From contig JAMPIT010000435.1 in NCBI GenBank assembly GCA_026261815.1, forward strand, positions 1,328,501-1,392,500: a stretch of 64,000 nucleotides of DNA. Reading direction: 5' to 3'. Shown here one piece after another: positions 1 through 12,330 of this stretch; position 1 is the first letter of the stretch, and each line of letters begins with the position of its first letter. A program made the position numbers and the translations under genes. The notes below the pieces were generated by a model. The model did no database searches, was not told the DNA's origin, and worked only from the letters and a program-made list of their open reading frames with translations. The DNA comes from Monarcha castaneiventris obscurior. Taxonomy: Eukaryota; Chordata; Aves; Passeriformes; Monarchidae.

Positions 1-686
1 TGATCTCCTGTAGTCAACAGACTTCAGATTTAAGGCTTCATCCCAACGCAGGCAAGGAACCACTTACATCTAAATCAAGCTGATTTATACTCCAGAACTC
101 CCTTCCCTTGAAGTTTGTGGCCTTTCACTCTCAAGGTTTTGACTGATGAGTACTAGTACATAGTTCATGTAACAGGCATATGCAGACGTGCACAATTGTA
201 TGTACACTTGCATTCAAACATACACATGCACATGGATATAAAAATATTATACCAGCCAAAGGACTGTAAGATAGGAAGTGAAAAGAAAGTGTGAGGGCAT
301 ACTAACAATGATTGTCCAAACATTCATAAATTAAACCAGAGAAAAACTCATGAAAGAGAAAGAGAAAGCAAAAAAGTAGTCATTCTGTATTTGCTCAAAA
401 AGCAACAAAACCATAAGCCATTATGATATCCTGAAGATTTAAAGTTCAAAAGTAGTGATAAAATTGCACTAAAATACTGTATGTGCAAGACTGCAATTGT
501 TAACAGAATAAAATGTTTTTAGTAAAAAGTCACTTACTTTAATGGCTAAATGTGGAGTTATTAGGAAGAAATCTCAAATATTCTAAGAAGATGGAGAGGG
601 GATGTTCTACACCTACAAGGAAAATGGAACAGAATTTCTTAGCTAAAAGTGCCTCACATGGATTGCAATAGACCCCTAGTTCATAC
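1..686. other. Intergenic, nothing recognised
   Basis: AT-rich DNA with a weak CA/TA-rich patch near 178-245. The short frames look like noise. Confidence 0.7.
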
Positions 687-800
687 ACACAGAAACTGAG
701 GTGCAGGAAGATGAAGTGACTTGACCAAATTAATTTCACTGCCTAATGGCAAAGTCGGATTAGATCTAAGTTTTCCTGAATTCCTCTCCAGTGCTTATCC
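687..800 (+). mobile_element. MIR-like SINE fossil
   Basis: AGAAACTGAGGTGCAGGAAG, then AAGTGACTTGACCAAATTAA, CTAATGGCAAAGTCGGATTA, and ...CTCTCCAGTGCTTATCC follow the MIR consensus block by block (AAACTGAGGC, GTGACTTGCCCAAGG, GGCAGAGC.GGATT, CTCC..TGC). This family predates the amniote split, so copies in bird DNA are expected but rare and diverged. Confidence 0.7.
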
Positions 801-3800
801 AATAAAGAATCCTCCTTAGTGAAAGCACACATCTTATCCGGAGAACATATGGAAAGGTGCTTCTTTTTGTAGAAAGAGTATTTACGGTAATCACTCCAGC
901 CCAAGGTATTTTTCTAAAGGGTTCTGAGATGAACTCATGTTTAGAAACTGCTATATGGCACAAGATAGATGCTAGTGTTTGAGAATATTAGATTAATATG
1001 TATTAACATATTTCCTCAGGAGAGTAGTTGCACTAGGACAAAATAAGCTGCGTTGCCCAACTTGAGACATTACATGACTTGTCTCTTTTTCTTGAATACA
1101 TAGATTTGATATTCTTTTCACTTGCTCTGAACTTCTGGGTACTGTTTATTTCAAAGTATACTGGTTTCTCTCTGTTACTTACTTACAATAAGAAAAAAAA
1201 TAATTGACCTGCCAGATCTCTTTAAATATCCTATAACTAAGGCTATAATTCAGGAAGACTATACTTCATGACATCTGTGAAAATTCTGAGAAATCACAGA
1301 AACGTATAAACCTAAAGATTACAAGAAATCAGAATATAGGACAAGAGCAAAACAAAGGCTCCCTGCTTGAAGGACAGAAGAAAAATTTAAAACTACTTGG
1401 ATGCACATAGCAACTGATTATTCAAGATTAAATATAAAGATTGCCTCTTCTAGACCATTGCTTTTAAAGATTATGTCTGCTTTGTAGTACAAAAACATGA
1501 TCAGAACTTGTGTTGATGTATGTAGACCAGCTTTGAACCAGGTATTTATATGGATAATAAGAATAGTATCACTTTCTCCTGCCTGGTTCCTGAGTCTGTA
1601 TCCTGTAATGAAAGCCCATAGCACAGCATCTGCAGTGTTATCGGTAGCCAGATTACACTGTGGAGGTCTATAAAGATGCAGTCAAAACTTTGGACTGAAA
1701 CATAGGTATTACCTTCACAGAGTTTCAGATCCTTTCAGTTTTAAAATAATAACTTGCACCTCCCCAGCAGAGGTTAATTTCAGGTACTCTTAAAGATCAT
1801 TCGTGCATCCACTGAAATCAAAGGAATTTTTAAAGAACAAGACAGAGGAAAGTATACCTTGTTTAATTGCAGGTCAACCAAAGGAATTTAATTCCTTTGC
1901 CCAGATAATTAAAAGACACAAGTTTGCTCTCATGGTGTTCCTTCACAGCATCATGGCCTGATACTTCCATGAAGATACAAGTTTGAAAAGGGAAAAATCT
2001 TCGTCAGTGAAATTGGTTTTGCCAGTCAGATAAAAGTTGCACTCTTGTGTTATTTTATGAAATTTCAGTTTGCAATTTTTTGCCTGTCCCAAGTTATCAG
2101 AGTGTATGAAGTGACAAAAAAGTTTCAAGACCATTTTGAGAGGACTCTTGAATATTTAAGAAAATTTTTATCAGTAACTTAAAACCTTCTAAATATGAAC
2201 TGCTATTCATGTAATTCCTGACCATGAAACCTTTTGCTGTAGAAAGAGAGCAAAAAGAACCAGTTATCATTTAGGACTTTCTGTTTGTCCTACACTACCC
2301 TATGGCTCCCCATCTTCCATATAGTTTTTAACTGGGGAGCAGAACAAGATATTTGTTGAACTTGCTTCACATACCAATTCCAAAAAAATATTTCATGCCA
2401 TCTGGATGTTACGTACAGGTTGGTAGCTATCCAGACTGGTGGGAGGAAGTCAAGGGCTGGTGCTCTACTAGTGTGGGTATGAGACAAGCAGCAAGTGCTT
2501 TATGCACAGAGAATGAATATATCAATTATACCTAAAATTTGCTGCTTTTAGAAGATGCATTTCCAAGCTGCATTGCAGGCTCTGAGAGCACTATGAGAAC
2601 CTGCCAGCTCCAAGGACACAGGAATATGTCCTGCTCAGAAGGAATGCATGACTTCACCCTAGAGTATTGAAAAGCAATCAGTTCACAAAATGGATCAGAA
2701 AAGTTTAAAATGCAAAGAAGGAAGAGGCTTTGCATATGTACATGAAAAAATGAAGAATGTTACTTTTCTTATTCAACAGAGTATTTGTGTTCATGGTAAT
2801 AGTTGTTTCAAAACACATTTAAGCACATTTGGCCCTCTTCTGAGATTCAGTAGAATAAAGAAGTTAAAGCAGTCAGCCCAAGGTCTATTACTGTAATTGG
2901 TTTTAACATAATTTCAGGCTGGGGAATGCCTGCAGGATGATTGAGTGCTCTCTTGCTTCTGCTATGCAAGCGACAGTTTTCATTGTTCGATGATTGAACA
3001 GCTCTGGAGAGAAATTGTAAACTGCACAGACAGCCCTTGGATATCTGCCCTACCCGAAATACTCAATGAATGCCTTGAGTTTCTCCTGCGTGGAAACTTG
3101 TAACAGTAGACACAAGTTAAAACTAACAAAAAGATTCTCTTTGCTTGACTTCTGTAAGCCTTTGAGGTAGAAGGAAAATCTGAAGACCATTGATTCCAAT
3201 TTTTACTCTCTTATGTGATTATTTAAAATGAAATAGAAGTCACTATATTTACTACACTGATGAATAAATTTTTTTTTCCTCCACTAAAGCAGAGGAATGT
3301 TTTCATTAAAATAGGCATTGAGTATGAGGGTCAGGCCTAGTGACAGATTCAGATGTATACGTATTGATTAAATGTGAAAATACAACTCAGGAAAAACAGA
3401 GATGCTAACATTTAATGAGCAACCACATCCCTAAATAAAAAGTCCCAGATGATTACACTTGTCTTGGAATACTCAAACAGAATGAAGAAAAAAAAAATTG
3501 TTCCTGTTTTTTGTAACAAGGACTAAAATAAGCTTTTAAGGATATGATCTCCACCCTGAACAAAATTTCACATTAAATAAATGTATATTCTATGAATATT
3601 CACTCTATTACTTGGTATTTTATCACATGAGTTGGAACATGCCTATTACATGATACTGTTGGGAAAAGTTTTTCTTCCCTTTTAGACATGAGTTCAGTGG
3701 AGGTGTGATTGTGTTTGGCTAAGGTACTGGAGCCTAGCATGATTTCTGGTTTAATAACGATTGCTTCACTTTACACTTGTAAATTTTTCAGGTTGCATTA

Positions 3801-6800
3801 TTTTCCATTTCATAATGCTGCACTACTGTCTTTTAAGTGGTTTCATTCCCAAAATGTTTTGCTTTTGAGGTTCTAAGTCACAAATTGATGACCTAGCTCA
3901 CCTGCTGCTGCAGGTGTTTGTAATAGAAAGCTACAGACTTTGTATAGCATAATCTAATTGCGCTGGACAAATACCCAGAAGAGGATGCTTACTCTAGGGG
4001 GAAGAGAGTGCCAGTGTTCTTGGGTAGCTGCAGGATAAGAAGTCCCTCAGACTGGGGAAGTTGGCACACATAGAAACGTAGGAGGAAGTGGCCATTCCCT
4101 TCTGGCAGCACCAGGCAGGAAAACAATCAGATAAACTGAGCTTTCTTGAGGTCTTCTGCCTGCATTTATTTTGCCATCTCCCAAAACAGGGAACAAAACA
4201 CCAGAAAGAATATAGAACAATTTCTCATTAAGCCTGAAGTAATTTTAGCTAAAGACAATAGAAATATATTAGATGAAAATGACATAAATGTAACTTAGGA
4301 TCCAATCCAATTAATTTAATTACCAAAAGACTTAGGCATGCACTTGTATCCCCCTATCAGTCTGGTTAGAGTTGTAGAATCTAGAAATATCCAGGAAAAA
4401 AGAGACAGTAACAAGAAGTACAAAACTTAAAAGGAATATTAAAGTGCACACCCAAGCCCTCAGAAGTTTGGTGGCCACAGAATTATTGCTGCTTCTTTCT
4501 CTCTGTTCTCCCATTCCACTCATTTTTTGCAGGAACTTTTCTAAAATGTTCATCCTGGGGAATATGCCCAGCAGGAACAGTTAACATTTTTTACAGTTCA
4601 AAACACCTTAGATTATTTTTTTAAAAGGAAAATGTAAGACAAGTGTTAGTTATAAAGAGCAATATGGGGACTGATTATGAACTAACACTCCCTGGATAAG
4701 AGAGTACAATTTTCAATCTGATACAAAAAACAGTGCATATTATTCAGACTGGTATTGATTTGACAAAATTTCCAAATATTCTCAAAATAAGGGAGCATGG
4801 ACTGGGACTAGAGCGAGAAAGGAAGGCTCATCCACATCCAAAAAAAGTTTCCTGGTGATTCAAGAATATTTATAACCAGCCAGCCAAGAACTTCAGATCC
4901 AGGCAGCCTTACTTTCTTAGGGAATGAGCATTTAGATCTGGACTTTTACATTGGGAACTCTTTCATGTTTATGAAAGTCTTTGGGAACCACAGTGAAAGG
5001 TATTCATAGCAAAGTCCCATATGTCCTTGCAAAAGCTTCCTCATAGCTGCGGTGGGATTTCACATCCTCAGCCAAGAAAACTATGACTTCATTTTGTTGC
5101 TTTCCCTGTTTAACTACAGATTCTGGCACCTTCACCCATATGGGCCAGAGTTTTCCTCCTCTAGTGCCTTTAATACATCCACCAAGCAGCCCTTCTCAGC
5201 TTCAGCAAGGGGAACTGCAAGGAAGATCCACGGGTATGCAGAGAGAGTAGCAATCTATGTACACCTTGTCCTGTAAGCATGAAGTCCTTCACCAGAATAT
5301 TTTGTTCTGATGGATATCTAAGACTTAGAGACATAAAACCTGTGCTGAATACTCTGAACACATTTATCGTCTCTCCCCTTTTGTTCTGCTCTCCTCTTGG
5401 CCCTCATTCTTCTCCTCCATCACAATTTCTCAACTTCCATGCTAGTATTTGTACCTCAGCTTTCTCTGATTCCATTAATTAATGTATGTTGTGCTTATCA
5501 TTGGCATTTTATGTGATAGACCTCATTTGTTTATTTCTACATTTATAGTTTGTTAATTTTTTTCTAGTTTGATTTTCCACAGTCCATTTTTACGGAACTT
5601 TATGGATCCTTTTGGATCCTGTTCACCTATACAGCACACTTACCATTACCAGTCCGAAAATATTTTCAACTATGTCATTCAAAAGTTATTAGACCTTTTC
5701 ACCAGCTAAAGTACAGCTTGTTTGCTAACTTCTTCTTTCCCCTTGTGAATTATTCATTAAATTCTCCATTTTAACAAATATGTCTTTTGCGAAACTAATA
5801 GCTGCAACTTCTAAGTGTATTTTAGACAATTCATCATATCTGTTGAGACTTTTCTTATATTAAACAAAAACATGCTGAAATCTAAGTTACTTAATCACTG
5901 AACAGACATTTGTTCTTGATGATATGATGATCATGTTCCTAAATCAAGTTCCCAGCAACTTCTTATTCAAAATCCAAACCCTATATCCTGCAATATTCTC
6001 TTAAGATTTCTTGTGTGAATGAATAGATACCATGTCATTAAATTTCCTATAATAATCACAGAAAAGGAGAGCAGAATTTAAGTATAATAAGATTAGTTGA
6101 TTTTGATAGTTAGAATAATATATATTCACAGATTCTGTTGCTTACATTTGGCTAAGCAAAAACATTTCTGCCCTAAGCTACGAATAATGCAAGTGTCGTT
6201 AAGCAAACTCAAGAAACCAAAAGCAATGTGCATTAGAAATATGATATTGTAAGTTATTTATACCTGACATCTTGTGTGATAGGTGTTGGTTGGACTTGTT
6301 CAGAAAAAAAATGTAAACAGGGTTCAAGATGACACCAATTTTCTTTTTGAAACCTACACAGACCTGTATACTATGACTCTTCTAAAAATTAAGTATCTAA
6401 AAGCAAGGCCTTAATCACAGGCAAAAGTACAACTACTAACTGTGAAAAGTAGTAATAAAACCTATCAAATTCAAAACATAATATGCCTCAGTCAAAGCCC
6501 ATCTTGGTTTTTTGCTGTGTAGCTACTGAAAATTGTCACAGCCAAATGCAGAGCATGCTTTCATACCATTCTAAATGGTTTTACATGCAAATGTTTGCCA
6601 ACAGCAGTAAAGATTCCCCCTACAAACAGCAATTTTCCTTGCAAATGACACCATTATACCCACCAGTTTATGCATATGTACTTCATTACTGCAAACCAGA
6701 ATGAAAAACAATTCAACTAAAATATTTGAAAGGTATAACTTGAAAGTTTTAAACTAAAGGAATTTGAAACAGTTCCTGTTTTGCACTAAAGTGGTCTATT

Positions 6801-9171
6801 TATATTTTATCACATCATGAAGAGATTACCACCTATATCACAGCATCAAGACAATAAAATATTCTAGAAATAACTTGTGTGCCGCAGCCAAGTTTCAGAC
6901 TGAAACATCTTAGCAGTTTCAAGTCTTTAAAGATTACCTTCTGAGAAGGGTGCTGCTTGTAAAATTCTAAGGTTTCTTTCCTAAGCAAATAGATTTTGGC
7001 AAAAAGTCACACAGGACTGTCTTTATTCTATTTTATATCATTACTTCTCTGAAATGCTCAGTAGCTAAAACATAAGACAGCAAAACAATTCAGGTTTTGA
7101 CCTCATACAATCTGAAGCAGCTGTGGCAGGAACCTCACAAAACCAGTTTTCATAATGAGAGAAGCATCTCTGTTTCCATTATTGAGTGGACCTTCTAGAG
7201 AAACAACTGCTTTTCAAGGTGTCGATGGTCTGATCACATAAGTGACTTTTCTGAAAGTCCTAGACAGTCTTTAAAGGACTTGAATTAATCTTGTGAATAC
7301 AGGCACACATCCCAGCTCTGATAATACTAAACAAAAGCCCTTTCTCATTCTTTTCAATAAAAATGCTGCTCCTAGATCTGTCAGTCACATAATACGGTCC
7401 CTTAATGCTTTCTAATACCTCTTTTCGAAATCACCTTAGATTCAGGCTAGAGGGTTGGGAAAAATACCTTTTTTCACACTCCTGCAGGACAAGATGTGCT
7501 ATGTGTCTAGATTGCAGTGGATATCATCAGAAAAGGAAAGGCTCGCTAGCTTACACTAGTATTCAGTTTTGCTGGACTTCCACTATTCTGAATGATCAGG
7601 AAATTGTAAAGCTTGTCAAGAAATGTTATGATATCCCCCAATCCTGAGGAGCAGCTTTACAATGGGCAGGATCTGGGAACAAGCCCACATCATCACCAAG
7701 TGCAGAGGCTGCTCAGTGTCACAGAGAGACACTTCTCCCTGCTAGTAAGCCTCCACTGTGAAGCGGAACAAAGCTCCACTGCCCATTGAGCCACATCCAA
7801 AAGATTTCTATGAGTGCAACATTTTTGTCAGTCAACAAGTGGTCACAGAAGTCATCAGAAAACAGCTGTAAGTGTAGGAATAGCTTCCAGATATGCTGCA
7901 TGAGTAGAGACCATCATGGAGACATCATTATTCTGGATGATTTCCCTTTACGCAGGCATTATGCACAGGTCTGTGGAAGCCTCCCATCACCTTTAGCCAA
8001 AGTATGCATGCCCTGACAGATTTAATTGTGCTCATAGCAGCTTGCCTGTGCCAATGACTATCATTGTAGGGAGCCCCAAATAATTCCTCACCTTTTATTT
8101 CACCCCATGCCTGTGCTCAGCAAAGCAGCAACTCTGTGTTCAGCACTTGTACTTTAACTTCACACCAGAAATCAGTGAATTTCTAAATGCCGTAAGGCAG
8201 ATGAGGTCCCACTACATTATAAGCCTGTATTGTGATAAAAGAATTGTGTCAAGGCAGCAAAACACAACTATTACCCAGAGTACTAGTATAGAAGTCTGTG
8301 AGTATAGACAAACCGTGATTTCAAATCACCACCTCAAGAAATCACTGAGATTTAAAATCTTAACAAAACATAGTAACCAAAGTGCAATTAGCAGAAGGTA
8401 AGTTTATTTCTTAAGTGCTAACGATAAACTAGTTAACCAGTTCAGGTAACAATGCAGAACCATTAGTGAGCCTAAACCAGATGGCATCTCATTTTTAGCT
8501 ACAGGCAAAATGCCAAATGACATGACTAAATAGAAAAAAAAATCCCCATAGTATTGACTTTCTGCGCCTATTGAGCACAGAGACTGAAAGGCAGGAACAT
8601 TTTTAATAACCTTTCTTTGACAAGCTTAAAGCCATTCACTGCTGAAGCCGGTCTTCGACATAAAGCCAAGAGAATAGGCCTCTAGAGAAAGCTCACTGCT
8701 GTACAGCTTCACCTTCCAGCAAAACACATTATGCAACAAAGACACATAACGCTTACTTCCATTAAAAAAACAGACCCTGACTGGCTATCGCATCAGTGAC
8801 CTTTCAATCCAGGCTTCTATAGTATTTATTGGCTGAAAACTTGTTTCTATGAATAACAATTTTCTGTTTTAAAACTGAAAATCTTTTTTCTGTTTCAGGG
8901 AACAGCATTTGCAAAGGCAAAGGCATTCAACGGAAAAGGAAAGGTAGCTGAAAGTAATCAAGTACCAAGTACCAAGTGGCATTTAAGAACAGTATTCATA
9001 CTGGTTTTGCTGATACAGTGTGGATGCTAAAAAGCTAGAAGCAGAGAAATTCTTCAGCCTTTTCTCAATATTCTGTGAGAACATTGCTTTCACATGCAGA
9101 CTAGATGAAAACAGCGAGGATGGTTTTGTAAACTATCTTTATCTGTGCACCTGGGTTTTGTTTCGCAGAAT
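801..9171. other. Intergenic, AT-rich, no gene recognised
   Basis: Only short, non-protein-like frames are present. A less AT-rich patch at 7,630-8,060 is open in both strands for 60-76 codons and may be an old repeat, but no family could be named. By human synteny this side leads towards SLC17A6, which is not in the window. Confidence 0.65.
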
Positions 9172-9379
9172 TGTTATGGGACGCATTGGGAAAAATACTT
9201 TTCAGTGGGTGTTGTGGGTTCTAGCCAACCACTACGAGAGGCGGATGATCAGTGACCAATTATCTTATGTCATGCTAGCAAACTGGGGTATATAAACGGG
9301 TCTGTAGTAGAATAAAGGGCTCATGCCGTTCTTTCCCTGAACTTGGACTGTGTCGTTTCTCTCTGTTCTCTGTTCAACA
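9172..9379 (+). mobile_element. LTR 3' portion of an avian endogenous retrovirus
   Basis: The stretch holds a TATA box (GGTATATAAA near 9,287), then TAGAATAAAGGG (polyadenylation signal near 9,311), then a T/C-rich U5 ending TGTTCAACA at 9,379. This TATA, poly(A) signal, ...AACA order over about 100 bp is the standard U3-R-U5 layout of avian LTRs. The left boundary is unclear (TGTTATGGG at 9,172 or TGTTGTGGG at 9,210). No target duplication was found. Confidence 0.6.
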
Positions 9380-9402
9380 GAGACAATACAGCAATTTTCA
9401 TC

Positions 9403-9990
9403 TGTCCTGGGTTGCAGTATATTCTATCACCATCCTCATGAGTTGCTGAAACCAGGTGGGGCAGTGTTAACTTGCCTCCTCCCTCTGGACTATCTCCCTG
9501 ATTAATGGTCCATCAATGCTCTGCCTATGACTCAGAGATTACTCTCTTCACACTATCTTCTGTTAATGAGGCCATCCATGCCTTACTTCATGACTCATCA
9601 TCCCATTGTGAGATGCTCCACCTAGAAGGAGGAATCAAGCATTCCATCCTGGATATAATCTGGGATTCTGAACACCACAAGCCCCTTTTTCCACTGGATT
9701 CCCAGAGGACAGAGGCCAAAAAACAGCTCAATATCTCTCCCTCTCAGAATTCATGTGTCACTGAGAAGTCTCTAGATGACCTAACTGACATCTACCTAAC
9801 ACTATGGGGACACTGGAGGAGTACTACTCTAGGGCAGCAATTCCCAGCTGGCAGATGGCCCATTACAGGCTGGCAGGAGGAAGACTGGATGAGAACACCA
9901 TCAAGACTGCAATGATATATGCTGGTTCTCAGAACAGGCTACAATGTGCACTAGAACATGAGACCATTTTCATTACTTTTGCTCTAAGAC
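9403..9990 (+). mobile_element. Second LTR-like fragment, songbird-type
   Basis: It starts TGTCCTGGGTTGCAG, 24 bp after the end of the preceding LTR, and for about 400 bp reads like a songbird LTR family as I remember it, including a segment on detached dimers such as CATGAGTTGCTGAA. It carries an open frame of 136 codons (9,505-9,915) with no recognisable domain, which is most likely LTR sequence. The right end is uncertain: similarity to anything I know fades after about 9,800. Confidence 0.45.
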
Positions 9991-10045
9991 CACTTTAGCA
10001 GATACAGGGAACAATTTAGCGATTTAGGGCAAAAAGATTTTTCAT

Positions 10046-10092
10046 CCAGGTATTTCCCTTCCAACCCAAACCATTCTATGGTTCTACAACTA
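10046..10092 (+). mobile_element. CR1 LINE 3' tip
   Basis: CCCTTCCAACCCAAACCATT followed by CTATGGTTCTA is the characteristic 3' end of avian CR1 elements. Only the last 45 bp or so remain, directly after the LTR-like fragment. Confidence 0.75.
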
Positions 10093-10275
10093 TTGCACAG
10101 TGCTTCTTTGGTAGCGCTAGAAGAGCTCAGCACAGTCTTACAAAAAAAATCTGACTCCTAAAAATGTATGCAGTAAAATATAAAAGAGAATCAACTGTAT
10201 TTAGGGAATAAAAAGCTAAGAAAACCCTGATGAAAAAAGATGATTTTGCAGACCAAAAGTCAGAATTGCAAAAAA

Positions 10276-10705
10276 GAGACAGACAGGCTGGAGAGGGTCC
10301 AGAGGAGGAACACAAATTATCAAAGGACTGTGATCCTGCCATTTGAGGGAAGGCTGAGAGAACTGGTTTTGTTAAGACTTGAGAAAAGAAGGCTTAGAAA
10401 ATTATCACCATGTTCCAGTATTTCAAGAGTGGCTGCAAAGAAGATGTAGCCTCCCTCTCTGTGAGGGGTAATGTGTGGAAGTTTCTCCTGGGAGATTCTG
10501 ATTAGATACAAGAGTGCAATTTTCACAATGAGAACAAACGGACATTGGAATAATTTCCTCAGGGAAGTGATGAATTCCCCAACATTGGACACTTAAGATT
10601 CAGCTGGACAGGGTGATGTGGCATCTTGTCTAGACAGTGTTTTTGCCAAAAAGATTGGACCACATAACCCTTGAGGTCCCCTTTCAACCTGGGGTTCCAT
10701 GAATT
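10276..10705 (+). mobile_element. CR1 LINE 3' fragment
   Basis: The segment follows the CR1 3' region in order: AGGCTGGAGAGGGTCCAGAG near the start, GGCTGAGAGAACTGG, then a diverged middle, and TTGAGGTCCCCTTTCAACC near the end. It covers the end of ORF2 and the 3' UTR, with indels. It is old and heavily mutated. It is the second CR1 3' end within 700 bp in the same orientation. Confidence 0.85.
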
Positions 10706-12218
10706 AAATTTTGAACAGCATATTAGTTTTTTTTGCAATGTCATATAAAGAAGTATTACTATAATGTCCACTTATTTAACTGGAAATCAGTGTTGACAAA
10801 CCCTGTGATTTTAATCACAAATCTTGAATTATTTGGTGATTTATTGTTAATTTGTTTATATTTTTTTAAAATACCAAGTTCATAAAGTTATATCAAGTAA
10901 GAAAATTTCTTTTTTTTAAAGGACCTCAACCTTTGAGTGTAGGGAAATAAAATAAATCTAAAGAACAGAAGCCTTAAGGCTCTAGCACTGAAAGGGAAGT
11001 TGCAAAAAAGGAAAAGGCATCGGTTTAAAACACTTAGATATTTAAGACAAACTTTTAACGAGGAGTTTATATTATAACCTGTAAATGTTAAAGCTGCAAT
11101 TATTAAGCATTATAATAAATATAGTTGGAACAGGATTTTTTATTTTTGTGCTGGGAATTTTATGCAGTTTATGTATTATTAATCATTTTACAAACATGGA
11201 AGAGGGAATCCTCAAAATTAAAGTGTTAAAACTGGGGGGTTTTCCCAGTACAGGGTCTAGCATCACTCATAACAAAATTAATATTCTAGCTATCTCTTTG
11301 CTCCTTTGAGCTCCAGTTACTGCATGATTTGCCAACAAATTGTGCTTGTGTTTTAAAGGTTTTAGTGAAGAAGAATACTTATGTAAACACTGGGTACTTC
11401 CCTCTTGCATTAAGGATTCCAACATGTCACAGCTGTTTCATTTTCTTTTCAGCAGCCCACAATGTCCCTGCTATAATATCAATGAGCTCCCAATTCTTAT
11501 GCTCCTTTTCATAAGGACACAAGGGCACTGAGGCTACTTTCATTCAGAGTGAGTGAGTGTTTTCTTTAACCCTTACTACGTTAATAGGAAACCCAAATTA
11601 CCCCCCCACCCCCTCCCCCATCTACCTTCAAAAGAAGGAAACACCTCTGTAAAAGTTATCAATCATTTTTTTCATAGGGTTGTATGTTTCAGCTGTACAC
11701 AATAAGCTTTCTTGGTTCTGCCACCCTGGGTCAGAAAGGGTAACGTGTTTTGCTTTTCAACATGAAGGAAAGGGATTTAAAATACTAAAAGACATTGAAG
11801 CAGCAGAGCCTGATGTACCCCCAAAAATGTACCATATGCACAAGAAGGATGGTGGAATCAATTCAAGTTTTTCTACTCCACTATTATTGATCACCTGCTG
11901 TAGTGGAAAGTGTAGCAGGACATTTTCAGATTCAAATGACTGCTTTACTTTATTACTACTAATCTGACTTTTGATTCATTCAATTACATAAGAATACTGA
12001 ATTTCATAGGGTCATTTTCAGAAAAGCTCTTTAAAGACACCACCCTCTGTATTTAAAAGTATCTTAATAATAAAAAACATTTAATTTTTCCAAAAATATA
12101 TATTATACTGTGCATGTTTATGATGTATTTACATTTCTCAATATTATTCACAGTATCTGTTAACTTATGTGTTCATGACTACATTGCCTTTTGACTGATA
12201 TTTTGCTGTATCTTAGCC
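10706..12218. other. Intergenic, nothing recognised
   Basis: AT-rich; a C-rich low-complexity patch lies near 11,600-11,620. Confidence 0.65.
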
Positions 12219-12330
12219 AAATCACAACATTATTTGGGTGAGAAGGGATCTTTACCAATCATCTAGTCCAGGCAGTCTGTCATTGGCAGGGACATCTTTC
12301 ACTAAGTCAGGATGCTCATCAAACACAGTA
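12219..12330 (-). mobile_element. CR1 LINE 3' fragment, minus strand
   Basis: The plus strand reads as the reverse complement of a CR1 3' UTR: a TTTGGGTGAGAAGGGATCTT stretch, then ATCATCTAGTCCAGGCAG, GGCAGGGACATC and CACTAAGTCAGG in the expected order. About 110 bp is recognisable. Confidence 0.8.

Noticed and set aside
9505..9915. 136-codon plus-strand frame considered as a gene
   Set aside because: The DNA reads as LTR-like sequence and the peptide has no recognisable domain.
9395..10046. 8-bp repeat TTTTCATC as a target duplication of one element
   Set aside because: The right-hand terminus does not end in CA, and the motif is AT-rich enough to recur by chance.
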